Of a DNA stretch of 64,000 nt, positions 1 through 13,400 are shown one piece after another. A model generated the notes under the pieces. That model was not told the DNA's origin and ran no database searches. It saw nothing but the letters and a program-made list of their open reading frames with translations. Position 1 is the stretch's first letter. The number at the start of each line of letters is the position of its first letter. The DNA comes from Tillus elongatus (Eukaryota > Arthropoda > Insecta > Coleoptera > Cleridae). The DNA lies in NCBI GenBank assembly GCA_964006375.1, contig OZ023269.1, forward strand, positions 4,684,501 to 4,748,500, written 5' to 3'. Position numbers and translations under genes: made by a program.

Positions 1-397
1 CATTGCTTACTCGTATAGAAAATTATCAAGAGTCATTTTGTTCACGAATGAAAGTAAGATTCAAAAAATGGAAATTAAAAAAAATATCATTGGCTCACCC
101 GTTTTTTTCTTGAGGGATAAACAATGACATGTGGGTACGCGCGCCACTGCTGGATTAGCCGATTCAATTGTTATGGTAGAATACGCGCCTTACATAGCAG
201 CGTACACATGCGAAGTTTCAGCAAAATATATGTGCTACTTTTTAAAAAATTGGGGAATTTTATTTTTTGAAATTCAAGTTTAACACCCTGTATCTTTTTA
301 ATGAAGCATTATAGGAAAAATTTTTATAGGACATATCCTCTCTAAAATTGTTCAGAGAAGATGGGGTTTCATTTTTGGTCACCACTTATGAATCACC

Positions 398-400
<3 letters not shown>

Positions 401-455
<55 letters not shown>

Positions 456-560
456 ATATAAAAATTGAAACAGACCCTGGATATGGAAGAATTTTGAAGA
501 ATTTTTTTCAAAAGTCGGGATCTCCTCATCATTGAATTTTTTTTAAATAAAATTTTCCAA
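401..560 (+). mobile_element. TA-core element, right half
   Basis: A (TA)n tract at 401-452 is followed by the conserved right-end block of the family (aaacatataaaaattgaaac, then a form of GACCCTGG, then AAAGTCGGGATCTCCTCAT). The block ends in a decayed version of the terminal hairpin near 530-560. The left part is missing. The preceding bases end in a CACCCTGTATA motif, which is common at arthropod transposon ends, so another element may abut here. Confidence 0.75.
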
Positions 561-1383
<823 letters not shown>

Positions 1384-1470
1384 GGCTGACTCTTTAATAT
1401 TGAAACAAATTTCAAGCAGCGATTCCATGACAAAAACTAAAGGGCATTTTTCATATAATTTTTTTTTGAC

Positions 1471-1545
1471 GCCCTCGTGGCGCAGGTTGCTAGGTGTCAG
1501 CCTGTTAAGCGAGAGGTCCCGGGTTCGATTCCTGGGCGAGCCAAC
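1471..1545 (+). mobile_element. tRNA-Asn-like SINE head or tRNA pseudogene
   Basis: Seventy-odd bases resemble an insect tRNA-Asn. An A-box-like TGGCGCAGGTTGC lies near 1478 and a B-box GGTTCGATTCC near 1522. An anticodon loop CTGTTAA carries GTT at 1504-1506. The acceptor stem pairs only partly and the anticodon stem has mismatches, so it is unlikely to be a functional tRNA. The unrelated body downstream to about 1650 suggests a SINE head, but no second copy with the same body is in the window. Confidence 0.55.
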
Positions 1546-1743
1546 GAGAAGTTGACTTTGTCTGGAAAATTAGTAAAAATAGTGAATGATGGGAAATGAA
1601 TGTGCTAATGGTAGGAGATGCCGAGGCCAATAATATTTAAAAAAAATCATTTTTTTTCAAATACGCCTCTATTCGAAGTTACACTGCTTCAAAGTGCAGA
1701 ATAAAATGAGGTTTTTATTTAATATCTCAGATTTGAAGAGATA

Positions 1744-1862
1744 AGTACACTTGGAGAACACCCAAATCACCACAACACATATTTCAGAGACCTTACGATC
1801 GTTTCGTTGACCAAGTCAACATCTTCAGAGGAAGAAAAATTCAGAATTTTTCTTCCTCTGAA
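1744..1862 (-). mobile_element. Penelope-like terminal repeat relic
   Basis: On the minus strand this piece reads through a hammerhead-like core and then TGTTGTGGTGATTTGGGT...CTCCAAGTGTACTTA. The same tail recurs near 19090, 32465-32600, 53920 and 59495. Conserved CTGAAGA ... GAAAC blocks of this kind are known from the pseudo-LTRs of Penelope-like elements. The piece ends at 1824-1862 in a perfect inverted junction, as if two terminal repeats met head to head. No coding part is attached. Confidence 0.6.
1788..1833 (-). ncRNA. Hammerhead-ribozyme-like motif
   Basis: Read on the minus strand, CTGAAGA is followed by one T, then a perfect 6-bp stem GTTGAC/GTCAAC with loop TTG, then GAAAC and a palindromic ACGATCGT block up to a GTA cleavage-type triplet. 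CCT before the core can pair with AGG after it as stem I. The self-complementary stem III fits the short dimer-forming hammerheads described in Penelope elements. The extra T between the core and stem II departs from the consensus, so activity is uncertain. Confidence 0.45.
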
Positions 1863-2124
1863 AGAAAGCAAGACTGTGATTTGGTGGGGTTGAATTGTAC
1901 AAGATTACCACATCCCCAGTCTAAATTGACACGGGTATTGTCGTGTACAACTGATACGATCTTTAAAATGTATAACTACACAACTAGTAAAATGTGCAAT
2001 ATGCACATCTTTTATAGCCTTTCTAATGCATTAACAGCCAGGGCCTTTACCAAGAACGTTATACTGATCGCGTTATTCCACATCATACTATGTTTTGTCA
2101 TTTACATCAACGTCTGAGTGAAAG

Positions 2125-2640
2125 TGTTAGTTTTGAGAAACGAGCACCCTCAAACAGTTACACTTCAAAGTGAAGAACATGTGCTTAATAAAATTGAAGA
2201 TAACCCTACAACAAGCACCAGAGAGATTGTTAATACATCACATATTAACCAGTCAACAATTGGAAGAATTCTAACTAAGCAGCTTTTGTATCCCTATCAT
2301 ATTCAGTGCGTGCAAGCACTCATACCCGATGATTTTTCGAGGAGGGTGACTTTTTTTCGATGGATGCAAATATACAATAAAGGCCTTAATTCTCACGAAA
2401 ATTCACTTTACCGACGAGGCTAATTTTTCTGATGATGCATTCATTCATTTTTGTAACAACCACATATGGACTGATGAGACCCACATGTGTTGACAGAAAG
2501 TCGTCATCAACACCAGTTTTCTGTTAATGTATGGGTGGGAATTGTTGGAGACTTCCTAATCGGCCAATTTCGGTAGATTTCTAGAAGAAGATTTACCAAC
2601 AAATTATTGACAGAGAACTCCAGATCAATCTCAGTGGTTA
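2125..2640 (+). pseudogene. Tc1/mariner-superfamily transposase relic
   Basis: The reading frame from 2118 to 2423 contains a helix-turn-helix segment (STREIVNTSHINQSTIGRIL) and then a YPYHIQ...QALIPDD...RRVTFFRWM stretch. This is typical of the N-terminal half of insect IS630/Tc1/mariner-type transposases. After a frameshift near 2390 the next frame gives FTDEANFS, the expected position of the first catalytic Asp, then IWTDE and a recognisable VWVGIVGD-like stretch with stops. The C-terminal third and both terminal inverted repeats are missing. It is a dead fragment and shows no sign of expression. Confidence 0.75.
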
Positions 2641-2763
2641 AGTTTTTAGTGAATTTTCTTAAAAAAATTCACTAATGAGGAGATCTCGACCTTTGAATTT
2701 TGCAAAAATTTCTTCAAATGAGAGCGAAGTATGCCCCCTAGAACACAGTTTCAATTTTTACAT

Positions 2764-2853
<90 letters not shown>

Positions 2854-3106
2854 TTATTACACCGTTAACTCAAAAAAGAATGGGCCGATTTGGTGAGTAA
2901 ATTCTTTTTGCAAGTAGCTTGGATAAGTTCGTTAGCCAGGAAAATCGGACCAGTTTTTCCGGGAAAATTTTAGGTTTTCTTCTGGAAAAAATTCATATCT
3001 CCGGAAATAACAAAGCTATAGAAACCACATTTGGCAGGCTGGTTTATGTTCTAAAAGTCAAACGCTGCACCAAAATTTAGGTCTCTATATTGAAAAGAAA
3101 AAAGGT
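2641..3106 (-). mobile_element. TA-core element, right portion, minus strand
   Basis: The family's terminal hairpin lies at 2647-2674. It is followed by the complement of the right-end block, a (TA)n tract at 2767-2850, and the body motif around TTATCGGTGTGAT, here as ACACCGTTAACTCAAAA. The copy runs straight into the left-end module at 3107-3391, which is also the start of the plus-oriented copy that follows. The result is an inverted, two-armed arrangement. Confidence 0.8.
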
Positions 3107-4113
<1,007 letters not shown>

Positions 4114-4149
4114 TATCGGTTATCTACCTTTCTTCATTGCAATTTTACA

Positions 4150-4310
4150 GAACGTTTACGTGGTGTCATGGTTAATCTCCCTGACTGATGAGCGTAGGGA
4201 CGTGGGTTCAAATCTCACCGGTGACTGAATTTCTCTTTTAGCTTATTTTTTTTTTTTTTGTGTTTGATTCCATTTTAACGTTATCTGATCAGATTGTATA
4301 ATTCCAATAT
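4150..4310 (+). mobile_element. Short tRNA-derived SINE (family B)
   Basis: A tRNA-like head with A-box GTGGTGTCATGG and B-box GGGTTCAAATCTC is followed by a body reading GTGACTGAATTTCTCTTTTAG, a T-rich run and CCATTTTAACGTTATCTGAT. The same head and body occur on the minus strand at 39368-39512 and, more decayed, at 46325-46440. Three copies with a conserved body support a SINE family rather than a tRNA gene. No clear target duplication was found. Confidence 0.65.
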
Positions 4311-4962
4311 ATTTTTTAGAGACTTTTTGTTGAAAATTAATTATAAGCACTTTTAAGAATTTAAGTTCAATAGTAGCTGTTGTTGCCCTTAGTTGTTAAA
4401 ACCATGCCACAGTTAACATGGACGTAGATACTTGTAACATGAGAAGAGGTTGTTTTCTTCTCTACAACAGGATTCAATTTTTACAGCATCCACAGGCAAA
4501 ATAATTTGCTCTGTGAAGCCACAGAAAAAGTATCTAGTTTTCTGTTTAGATCAGATTTTGAATATTTTTTGATTTATTTAATTTATTTCTATTTCTATTA
4601 GTTAATTTTCTTGTTAATGTTCTTTTAATAGCGAATTTTCTTATAAATAAATTTAATGAATTTTCTTTGAAGAAACGGTTGTTGCGAATTTTTGTATGAA
4701 AAATTATTCAATTTATCGAACATTTTTTAAACGAAATTGATCGAAAATAAGGTTTTAAAGGATTTTCGTTCAAACAAGTTATTTTATTTTTAATCTTATA
4801 TAATTTGAATTTTATGTATTTTGTGTAAAAAGATATTTAGTCAGTTTTCACAGAAATTTTTTTGTGCTTCGTAGAAATCATTTTTGTAAGATGTTTTTGT
4901 GAAATTTTAGGAATTATCATAAATGTTTAATAAGTTATTATAAAACAAATTTTTACGGATTT
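4311..4962. repeat. GAATTTTC-rich module related to the TA-core family
   Basis: AT-rich sequence containing spaced GCGAATTTTC or GTGAATTTTC motifs and landmarks such as AAAATTATTCAATTTATCGAAC. It matches 6330-6600 and 47493-47770, and in reverse 38130-38470 and 38880-39110. In those places the module sits inside or beside TA-core ends, so it is probably a longer-internal-sequence version of the same family. Confidence 0.55.
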
Positions 4963-6310
<1,348 letters not shown>

Positions 6311-6714
6311 ATTTTTTTATATTTATTTAATTTATTTATATTAGCGAATTTTCGAATAGAAGATGTTATTTTAATAGCGAATTTTCTTATAATCGAATTT
6401 ATTGAGTTTTCTTTGAAGGAACATTTGAGAATTTTCGTATGAAAAATTATTCAATTGATAGAACATTTTTTAAAAGAAATTCGTCGAAAATATGGTTTTA
6501 ATGCAAACAAATTATTTTATTTTTAATTTTAATTACTGATTAGGTATATAATATGAATTTTATGTATGATTTTTGCAGAATTTTGTGTAAAAAATATTTA
6601 GCCAAATTTGATGCCTGCATTCATTAAAAAAAGACATATCTGCCATTAGAAATATTTTAATGAAAATTTATTAGCATATACTGCGTCCAGACTTTTTAAA
6701 GATATTAAGTTAGA
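6311..6714 (+). mobile_element. TA-core-related fragment ending in a left-end block
   Basis: This is a GAATTTTC-rich module followed by GATGCCTGCATTCATTAAAA and an inverted left-end block that finishes in TGCGTCCAGAC at about 6705. The last 150 bp repeat the end of the module at 47800-47892. It looks like an internal-sequence variant of the TA-core family lying directly next to the copy at 4963-6310. Confidence 0.55.
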
Positions 6715-7236
6715 CCTATAGATAACAGTTTTATTAAAAAAATAATAAAAAAATTAATCAAAAAATCGTACAAATCACTGTAGTTAAAAAAAAGTAAATA
6801 GCTGATAAGTAACCTACTGTTTCCCTCCATAGTGTTCAATAACCTATCTAAACCGTGGTCCAGTCCCGTGTGTTAAGTCGTCCTGAAGCGCCCTGGACTG
6901 TATCTCTGTTTGTCCTAAATACAAAATTTGAAAAAAAGTATATGCCTATATGTTTATAAAAAAATGTTTATATGTGTAAATATATATGCGTACAGAATTT
7001 AAAAAAACCAATCAAACAAACAAAAAACAACGTGTTTATTTGCAGTTAGATATTCTGTTATAGTCGTGTATGTCTTATTTATGAAATTTAAGTCATGAAA
7101 ATTAATATATTTAATGACACCTCATAATTTGACATTTTTGCCGCAATCCGCAATCCAAAAAATTTTTTTAATCAGTATTTCTCTTGTACTGCATTGCAAA
7201 GTAGATACCAAAATTACTGAAAAATAGGTAAAAAAA
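6715..7236. other. No recognisable gene or element
   Basis: AT-rich sequence with many short A and T runs and no convincing coding or repeat signal. Confidence 0.45.
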
Positions 7237-7239
7237 AAG

Positions 7240-7311
7240 AAAGGAGTTAGTGGGTATAGAACGCACAACCTCGAGTTATCAGTCTACCATGTGAGCAACT
7301 GAGCTACGGAT
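7240..7311 (-). mobile_element. tRNA-like sequence (SINE head or tRNA pseudogene)
   Basis: On the minus strand a tRNA-like cloverleaf core can be read. The A-box is TAGCTCAGTTGCTCACATGG, the anticodon-type loop is CTGATAA, and the B-box is degenerate (GCGTTCTATACCC). The acceptor ends do not pair convincingly. It resembles a tRNA-derived SINE head with little body left. Confidence 0.45.
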
Positions 7312-7312
7312 G

Positions 7313-8250
7313 ATTACATAAAACGTTTTAAACATGGAGTAGTAACCCGAAACATTCTGCATGCTTGTTTATCCCAACTGAGCTAAACAATATTGTATAA
7401 ATATAAATTGTGGGAATATCTTCCCTTTTTATTTATTACCCTACTGTTCCTGCTGGTGGTTTATTAAATTGTACTCAAATTTTAACCTTCACAGGCGCAA
7501 TATATGCAACTGATTTTTACTTTAAAGCTTTAAGCTATGTGTAAAGTTACAAGAATCGTTTGCAGTTACATCTTCTGTTATTGTATTACATTACATTTAT
7601 TAAATTAAAAAATAAAGAAAATAAATATAATTAGTAATGTTTTATTATTTACAAATAAGCTAATAGAATTTTCTAAAAATACAGAATAAGTATTATGGCG
7701 CTGTTGTTTCTCAACATCGTCAATTGACGACCACAGCATGTCTGCAAACATTTAGGTATTTAAGGAACTTAAATATAGAAATTTTAATTCAAGGCGAAAT
7801 ATTAGGTAAAAAAAAAACGGATCAATATAAATCAGAGAGTGTCAAAATCGTTATTTCAACTGCCATTAATATTTTAAACGTGGAATTGTCAGAGACTCGC
7901 CTGGAAGTTAGGCAATTTCTGTACACACACAACTAGTTTTCAGGGTTGTGGTAGAGGGCAGCACTATATCTATGTAACTGTTGGGCACTAAACAAACGTT
8001 ATTATACCGCTGGCATTATTTGTTTATCTAATGGAATGGAGGATTGGATCGGATTTGGGATATAGGTTCAGACGAAGAGGATCTTCAGCCCCCAATGAAG
8101 AGGATGTCCACCCGTGGTATTCTGCCATGAATTTCCACTAATTTTTGGAAAGGGGAGAAGAAATTCTCCCCGTCTATATAAATTAATCATAATTATTACA
8201 GCTACACAAGGCTTGAAAAATACATTTTTATACGTAACCATTGTTTCGCT
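7313..8250. other. Unassigned stretch
   Basis: No gene is called. A short acidic reading frame near 8050-8100 (GSDEEDLQPPMKRM in one frame) resembles the N-terminal region of some DNA-transposon proteins. It is too short and isolated to name. Confidence 0.35.
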
Positions 8251-8258
8251 TCGCTTAC

Positions 8259-8734
8259 CAGCGTTGCCAGAGCTAGTACAATTGTACTAATTTAGTACAT
8301 TTTCACTCTTTTTATACAAAAATACAATTTCACCATTTCTAGTACATTTTTCTTACAATCATTTTAATATATAAGTCGCATAACGCATAACATTCGCAAG
8401 CATTATTAGATAAATATCACGTTGGAAATATTTATGCAGACTTGTTTCACAGCATAGATCTATGATGTGATAGCATGTTGCAAAGCTCAGAACTACCTAG
8501 AACAATTTTCAAAATCTGTGAAAGTTTTTAGTTACTATAACTTTGAGTTCCCTAGAAATTCCTATTTTCTGTTACAACATGATATTTTACAGCTAAAATT
8601 TGTTGCGCCTTTTAAGTTACCAATGAAAATTATTCAAGTTTATTGCCTGTCATGTTTTAGTACAAAAAAAATCAAATTTAGTACATTTTCACTGGCATTT
8701 CAGTACAATTTGAAAACTTACTCTGGCAACGCTG
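8259..8734. mobile_element. Non-autonomous hAT-type element with 8-bp target duplication
   Basis: A 476-bp element is bounded by perfect 14-bp terminal inverted repeats (CAGCGTTGCCAGAG and CTCTGGCAACGCTG). It is flanked by an exact 8-bp direct repeat, TCGCTTAC, at 8251-8258 and 8735-8742. Terminal repeats starting with CAG and 8-bp duplications are hallmarks of hAT transposons. Inside, TAGTACA motifs repeat near both ends, as subterminal transposase-binding motifs often do. No transposase is encoded, so an autonomous hAT must have moved it. Confidence 0.88.
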
Positions 8735-8935
8735 TCGCTTACTTTTATCAAAGTAATTTTTTAGATTATTTTATCCTTTGTTAAGCCAGACAATCTTTAC
8801 GTTTATACATGTGTTGTGGTAAATTTGATTTTCCAAGGGTGTTTATATTAGTACTCACCAGAGGTTTGCATTGGTTTCAGTTATCACAGTTATACTTTAC
8901 TACACTAAATATTGTCCCACCATATCATGAGTTAT

Positions 8936-8938
<3 letters not shown>

Positions 8939-9016
<78 letters not shown>
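8939..9016. repeat. (TA)n tract
   Basis: A TA run of about 78 bp that ends six bases before the left-end module of the next TA-core copy. It may be the TA tract of an inverted neighbour whose right end is lost. Confidence 0.95.
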
Positions 9017-9022
<6 letters not shown>

Positions 9023-9986
9023 TGGACGCAGCAAGTGCGTTATGGAAGTGAATTTTTATAAAAATGCTTTCAATAGCAAATGTGTCTCTTTAATAAAAGC
9101 AGGCATCCGGTATAACCTATATAGTAGAAACAATGTAACCATATTTTATCAAAATAACTTGTTTGAAAATGTAAAAAAAAATCCGAAAATAAACTTAAAA
9201 TGTTTCCAAGAAAACTCGTTTCACAGCCGACGAATCTTAGGTTAACAGCAAATTAATTTATTGAATTTCGAAGCATTTAATGAAAACGCGTTACCAAAAC
9301 GCACTTACTGCGTTTCGATTTTTTTTTTACAAACATGCATCATATTTTTATGAAAAATGCAAAAATGAAATAAGGAATGTTAAAAAAAATATTTGGTATC
9401 ACCAACGACTTATTATTATTATTATATTAACGCAATCCTGTGATTGTCAAAATAATTTTATAAGATGCAGCTCAAGACGCCCTATAAGTAACGTAACATT
9501 TTTTTTCTCGTATCTTGCATAATAACAATTATATTGAGCTTTACCGTAGAAATGCGTCACCCTGTATATATGTAAACAGAAAGTAAACTCGGATATGGAT
9601 TCGGGGGGCCTAGTTTGCGCGAAGAAACCTTTTTAGAATTCAAAAGCCGTGGTCTCCTCATTAACGAATTTTTTCTATGAAAATTAGCTAAAAATTATAG
9701 ACCACTAGACCATAAACTTAACTAAAACTACTGCCAAAGCATCAGAGAGAGTGTCTATTTGAAATTAATTTTCTGGAAATATTTTATTCGAATGAAGGGC
9801 AATGATGGTTTGCAGAACACTCTTTACATAATCCGTATTTCTTTCAGGTTTTTTGCCTAAATGTTGCGAATTTTGACGTTTCAAATCGCGATTTTTTACG
9901 TTTTGAGGAAAACCCCAATTTTTTTTCTTTAAAAGCCTTTAACTTTTTTGTCTTTAAACTTACAGACCTATATTTTGGTAAATGGT
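9023..9986 (+). mobile_element. TA-core element without TA tract
   Basis: The left module at 9023-9318 has inverted GACGCAGC/ACTGCGT ends and is followed by a body variant. At about 9545-9680 this copy carries an embedded right-end-like block (CTCGGATATGG, GGGGGGCCTAG, GTCTCCTCATTAACGAATTTT). The same embedded block occurs in reverse at 46930-47090, so this is a shared sub-variant and not a chance join. The copy ends at the duplicated segment at 9987. Confidence 0.7.
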
Positions 9987-10198
9987 AAAGTTACCTTTAC
10001 GAAAATAATGATGAAGCAAATCAAAAATATAAACCTCAACGGTCACCAGTAAAGAAAATGCTACAGACGCAAAAACCTGGAAATATTTGGGAGAAGCATT
10101 GAAAAAGACAGTAGAGATAATTAAAAGTTATTTTATATAATGCTAAAAATCTATGGACTACAAAAAATTGTAATTTAAATTACATAAAAGATAAAAAA
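9987..10198 (+). repeat. Duplicated segment, copy 1
   Basis: The segment from AAAGTTACCTTTACGAAAAT onward is nearly identical to 11702-11918, with one small deletion and a few substitutions. Both copies run directly into a TA-core left end (GTCTGCACACAGGAAGTGCG). The downstream copy lies in an open frame, but I do not recognise the product and the frame is broken here. Confidence 0.75.
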
Positions 10199-10349
10199 GT
10201 CTGCACACAGGAAGTGCGTTATGATAGCGAATTTTCATAAAAATGAAACTAATATATATATATCTTTATAATTGAAACTGACCCTGAATATGGGTTCAAA
10301 AGTCGGGATCTCCTCAATATTGATTTTTTTAAAAAGAAAATTCGCTAAA
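10199..10349 (+). mobile_element. Minimal TA-core element
   Basis: In 151 bp this copy contains the left-end block (CACAGGAAGTGCGTTATGAT, GAATTTTCATAAAAATG), a very short TA run and the right-end block up to a hairpin-like AAAGAAAATTCGCTAA. The whole body between the left end and the TA tract is missing. It shows that the two ends belong to one element. Confidence 0.75.
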
Positions 10350-10584
10350 CAAGCACTTGTGAAGCTACGGGAAAAGTCTACGACTGTATTAAATACGGAA
10401 CAGTTTCACTAAGTTAACGCAAGAACAAACAACCAGATATGCTATTCAAATTGAATTAAGTCTTAAAACTTTCATCTCCTCTTTATCAAATTATTTTTTA
10501 TAAAAACTCGCTAAGAAATTCTTTAGAATAACAACAATCTGATTAGATAACGATGAAGTGAAATGAGATTAAAAAAATTGATAA

Positions 10585-10860
10585 AAAGTAAAGTCACTAA
10601 CTGGGATTGGAACTCGTCATGTAGGTTGTGGCATTGTATTTGAGCAAGTTGAATGTCTGCACGATCCGCCCTTCGGAGGGGGCGTATAGCCGTTGGTATC
10701 GTGTCCATGCGATGTTGGGCACGTTAAAGATCCATACCCTCCACAGAAAGGCAAAGGTCCGGAAAAATTTCCCGGATAGTGAGGTAAAACTGCTCCCTGG
10801 CGTCGGTGATTGGCTATAGTCGCGGAAATAGGCCGACGTTAAAGAAATAAAACAGACATA
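10585..10860 (+). mobile_element. SINE family A, 5'-truncated copy
   Basis: The body matches the complete copy at 42775-43130: GGCATTGTATTTGAGCAAGT, CCCTTCGGAGGGGGCGT, GATGTTGGGCACGTTAAAGA, CTGGCGTCGGTGATTGGC and finally GCCGACGTTAAAGAAATAAAA. The tRNA-like head is reduced to a B-box-like remnant near 10601. Reading frames across it are incidental. Confidence 0.8.
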
Positions 10861-11242
10861 CAAACTCTTATAGATAGGTGGCTACCAAAACGTAATAAAC
10901 CACCCAAAAGGGATCAAAACAAACTTATATTACTATCAACAAAAAAAACAAACAAATGTGTTCATTTACATAATGTAGATTTCATGTCTGTTTGTTTATT
11001 AATAAAATAAAAGTCATTAATATTATTAAAAAGTACACTTGTTATTCACAAAGCGAATAGGTTATTTCTCTATAGATTGTCCATCTATTTATTGATTATG
11101 TATTACAATCTCATTAGTACTCAAAACAAAAATCTAATAAAATAATAATTATTACTTATACATGGTGTGTGTCATTGTTTTGAGAAAAATATATTGCCAG
11201 CAAAAGTAAAAACATATATAGCCATTTTTAACAACGTATTAG

Positions 11243-11600
11243 CAGCCTCGGTAATCCAGTGCTAAGAACGAGTGCCTCGGGACCGAAGGGTGGTGGGGCA
11301 AATGACAAGTAGAAGCGTGAATTATTTTTGAGTACCTACATCGAGTAAAAAGACAACCCAGGCGGTGGCATTGTGTTTGAGGTAGTTGAATCTCTGCACC
11401 TTTCACCTAGTGGAAGAGGGTGTAAAACTATCGTTCATATGTACTATGCGATTTTGGATACGTTAAACAACCATACTCTCTTCAAAGAAATAAACGGGTT
11501 TGGCAAAAGTTACAGGAGAGTGAGGTGAAACTGCTTTCTGGTGTCGGTGACTGGACACAGTCACGGAAATAGATTGACGTTGAAGAAACAAAATACAATT
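11243..11600 (+). mobile_element. SINE family A, diverged copy
   Basis: A head resembling CCTCGGTAATCCAGTGCTAAG is followed by the family body in decayed form (GGCATTGTGTTTGAGGTAGT, GGTGTCGGTGACTGGACACA, TTGACGTTGAAGAAACAAAA). It is more diverged than the copies at 10585 and 42775, so it is probably older. Confidence 0.75.
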
Positions 11601-11701
11601 ATAAATAAAACAAGGTATAGTAATTTTATTTATTTATTACATGCCTAGATTGTGGATTGGTGATTTTAAAATGGAAATAAAAATGAAAAAAAAAGCTGTG
11701 G

Positions 11702-11918
11702 AAAGTTACCTTTACGAAAATAATGATGAAGCAAATCAAAAATATAAACCTCAACGGTCACCAGTAAAGAAAATGCTACAGACGCAAAAACAAACTGTCC
11801 TGGAAATATTTGGGAGAAGCATTGAAAAAGACAGTAGACAATCAAAAGTTATTTTATATAATGTTAAAAATCTATGGACTACAAAAAATTGTGATTTAAA
11901 TTACATAAAAGATAAAAA
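11702..11918 (+). repeat. Duplicated segment, copy 2
   Basis: This is the second copy of the segment at 9987-10198. It lies inside an open frame of about 142 codons (11641-12069) that reads through into the TA tract. Its lysine-rich product (for example VKKMLQTQKQTVLEIFGR) is not recognised. Because the copies differ by small indels, I treat it as a repeat and not a gene. Confidence 0.7.
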
Positions 11919-12067
<149 letters not shown>

Positions 12068-12079
12068 AGATATACACTG

Positions 12080-12434
12080 TGGACCGCAGTTATGCAATAA
12101 AATTCATAATTCTAAGAGGAATGTTTTTTATGAAGAACGCTCGGACACGTCAACAAATTTTTTTTGTCTCACACCTTGTAGTATTAGCTTGTAATTTCAC
12201 CCCTGATCATTTGATCCCCGCACCTTGTTGATTTTTTAAATAGCAACCCCATCATTTTTTGACGGAAATTCAATGAGAATATTTTTCTCTGTTTGATGGC
12301 ATCAAAAATGTGGGTGCAAAAGTCATAGACCGCTACAGATGGTGGAAATTTAATGACTGTCAATCAAACTTAATCTGTGGATTATGAAATTTACAATTAT
12401 TCAAAAAGAAACATCTTTTCTTCTTAAACATTTT
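12080..12434. other. Probable transposon non-coding end
   Basis: The CGCTCGGACACGTCAA block resembles CGCTGAAACACGTCAA near 59806. Both precede similar sequence containing TTTAAATAG and pieces of blunt, GC-richer text. It is likely the non-coding end of the transposon whose transposase relic follows. Confidence 0.45.
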
Positions 12435-13400
12435 GATTGAGCATGTCCTGAACATTTAAATGTTCAAAGTGTTCCCCATTTTCTCGCTGACAGCTAATTA
12501 TTCTTGTGTAAAACTCGTCTCTGACTCTATTTAAAACGTCTGGTGTGATGTTTCTAATTTCCCTCGTTATTCTTTCCTTTCAATCGTTCAAATCCAAAAG
12601 TTGCGTTTTGTACACTTGTTTTTAAGTAGCCCCCTTCCAACAGGAAAAAGTATAGAGGTGTAAAATCTGGTGATTTCGCAGGCCTCTTCTTCCTATCCAC
12701 TTTTCTGGAAAGGTTTTATTTAAATACTCTCGTACAGGAAAAGCATAGTGGGGTGATGCACCATATCCTTTCATTTGGACGATTGCTATCAAGTGCATTG
12801 GGAAATAACTCTACTATGGCTGGAATGACTTGATCCGTTAGCATTTCCAAACATCTTTCTCCGTTAAGGTTTTCATACAATCCCCAACGATACCAGTTCA
12901 AACGTTGATTTTCTCAGGACGTTGGGTGTGGGCTTCTCGCATCCAATGGGGGTTGTCCTCTGCACAGTATCTGTAGTTTAAGAAATTTACCTTGCCATTT
13001 AAAACGAATGTTGCTTCATCAGAAAAAAATATTTCTGCCGAAGAAATAATATTCGTATTTACCATACCAAACACGTGCTCGCGAAATCATAATCTTCTAC
13101 CCGAATCAACGTCAATCAGTTTCTGTAAGTTAAGTTTATATGCATCCATTTTTGCTGTTTTCAAAGTTCTTAAAACAGTTGAATGACCTATACCATTTTA
13201 ACGTGCCATTTGACGCGTCGAAGATGTTAAATTTTCTTGAAAAGCCAATAAAACAACAAGTTTCACGTTATCATCGGGGTTCCTGCAGAATGGTTTAACG
13301 TCGCCAACTTTGCGAGACTGTGCATAAATTTTAGATACAGTTCCCTGAGAAATTGGTGTTAGCTGGGGGTGCTTTGTATTAAACCGATTAACAACCAAAC
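12435..13400 (-). pseudogene. Tc1/mariner-type transposase relic
   Basis: On the minus strand the N-terminal part begins near 13398 with NTKHPQLTPISQGTVSKI, a helix-turn-helix type segment followed by NPDDNVKLVVLLAFQEN. After frame changes come FFSDEATF (first catalytic Asp), INVWTGIVGD, a GLYENLNGERCLEMLTDQ segment and SPDFTPLYFFL, where the third catalytic position (normally LTPLDFFLW) is Tyr. The end reads REIRNITPDVLNRVRDEFY. The order matches a common insect IS630/Tc1/mariner transposase group. Several frameshifts and the Asp-to-Tyr change make it inactive. Confidence 0.8.

Noticed and set aside
1471..1545. Functional tRNA-Asn gene
   Set aside because: The acceptor stem pairs only in part and the anticodon stem is mismatched; kept only as a tRNA-derived sequence.
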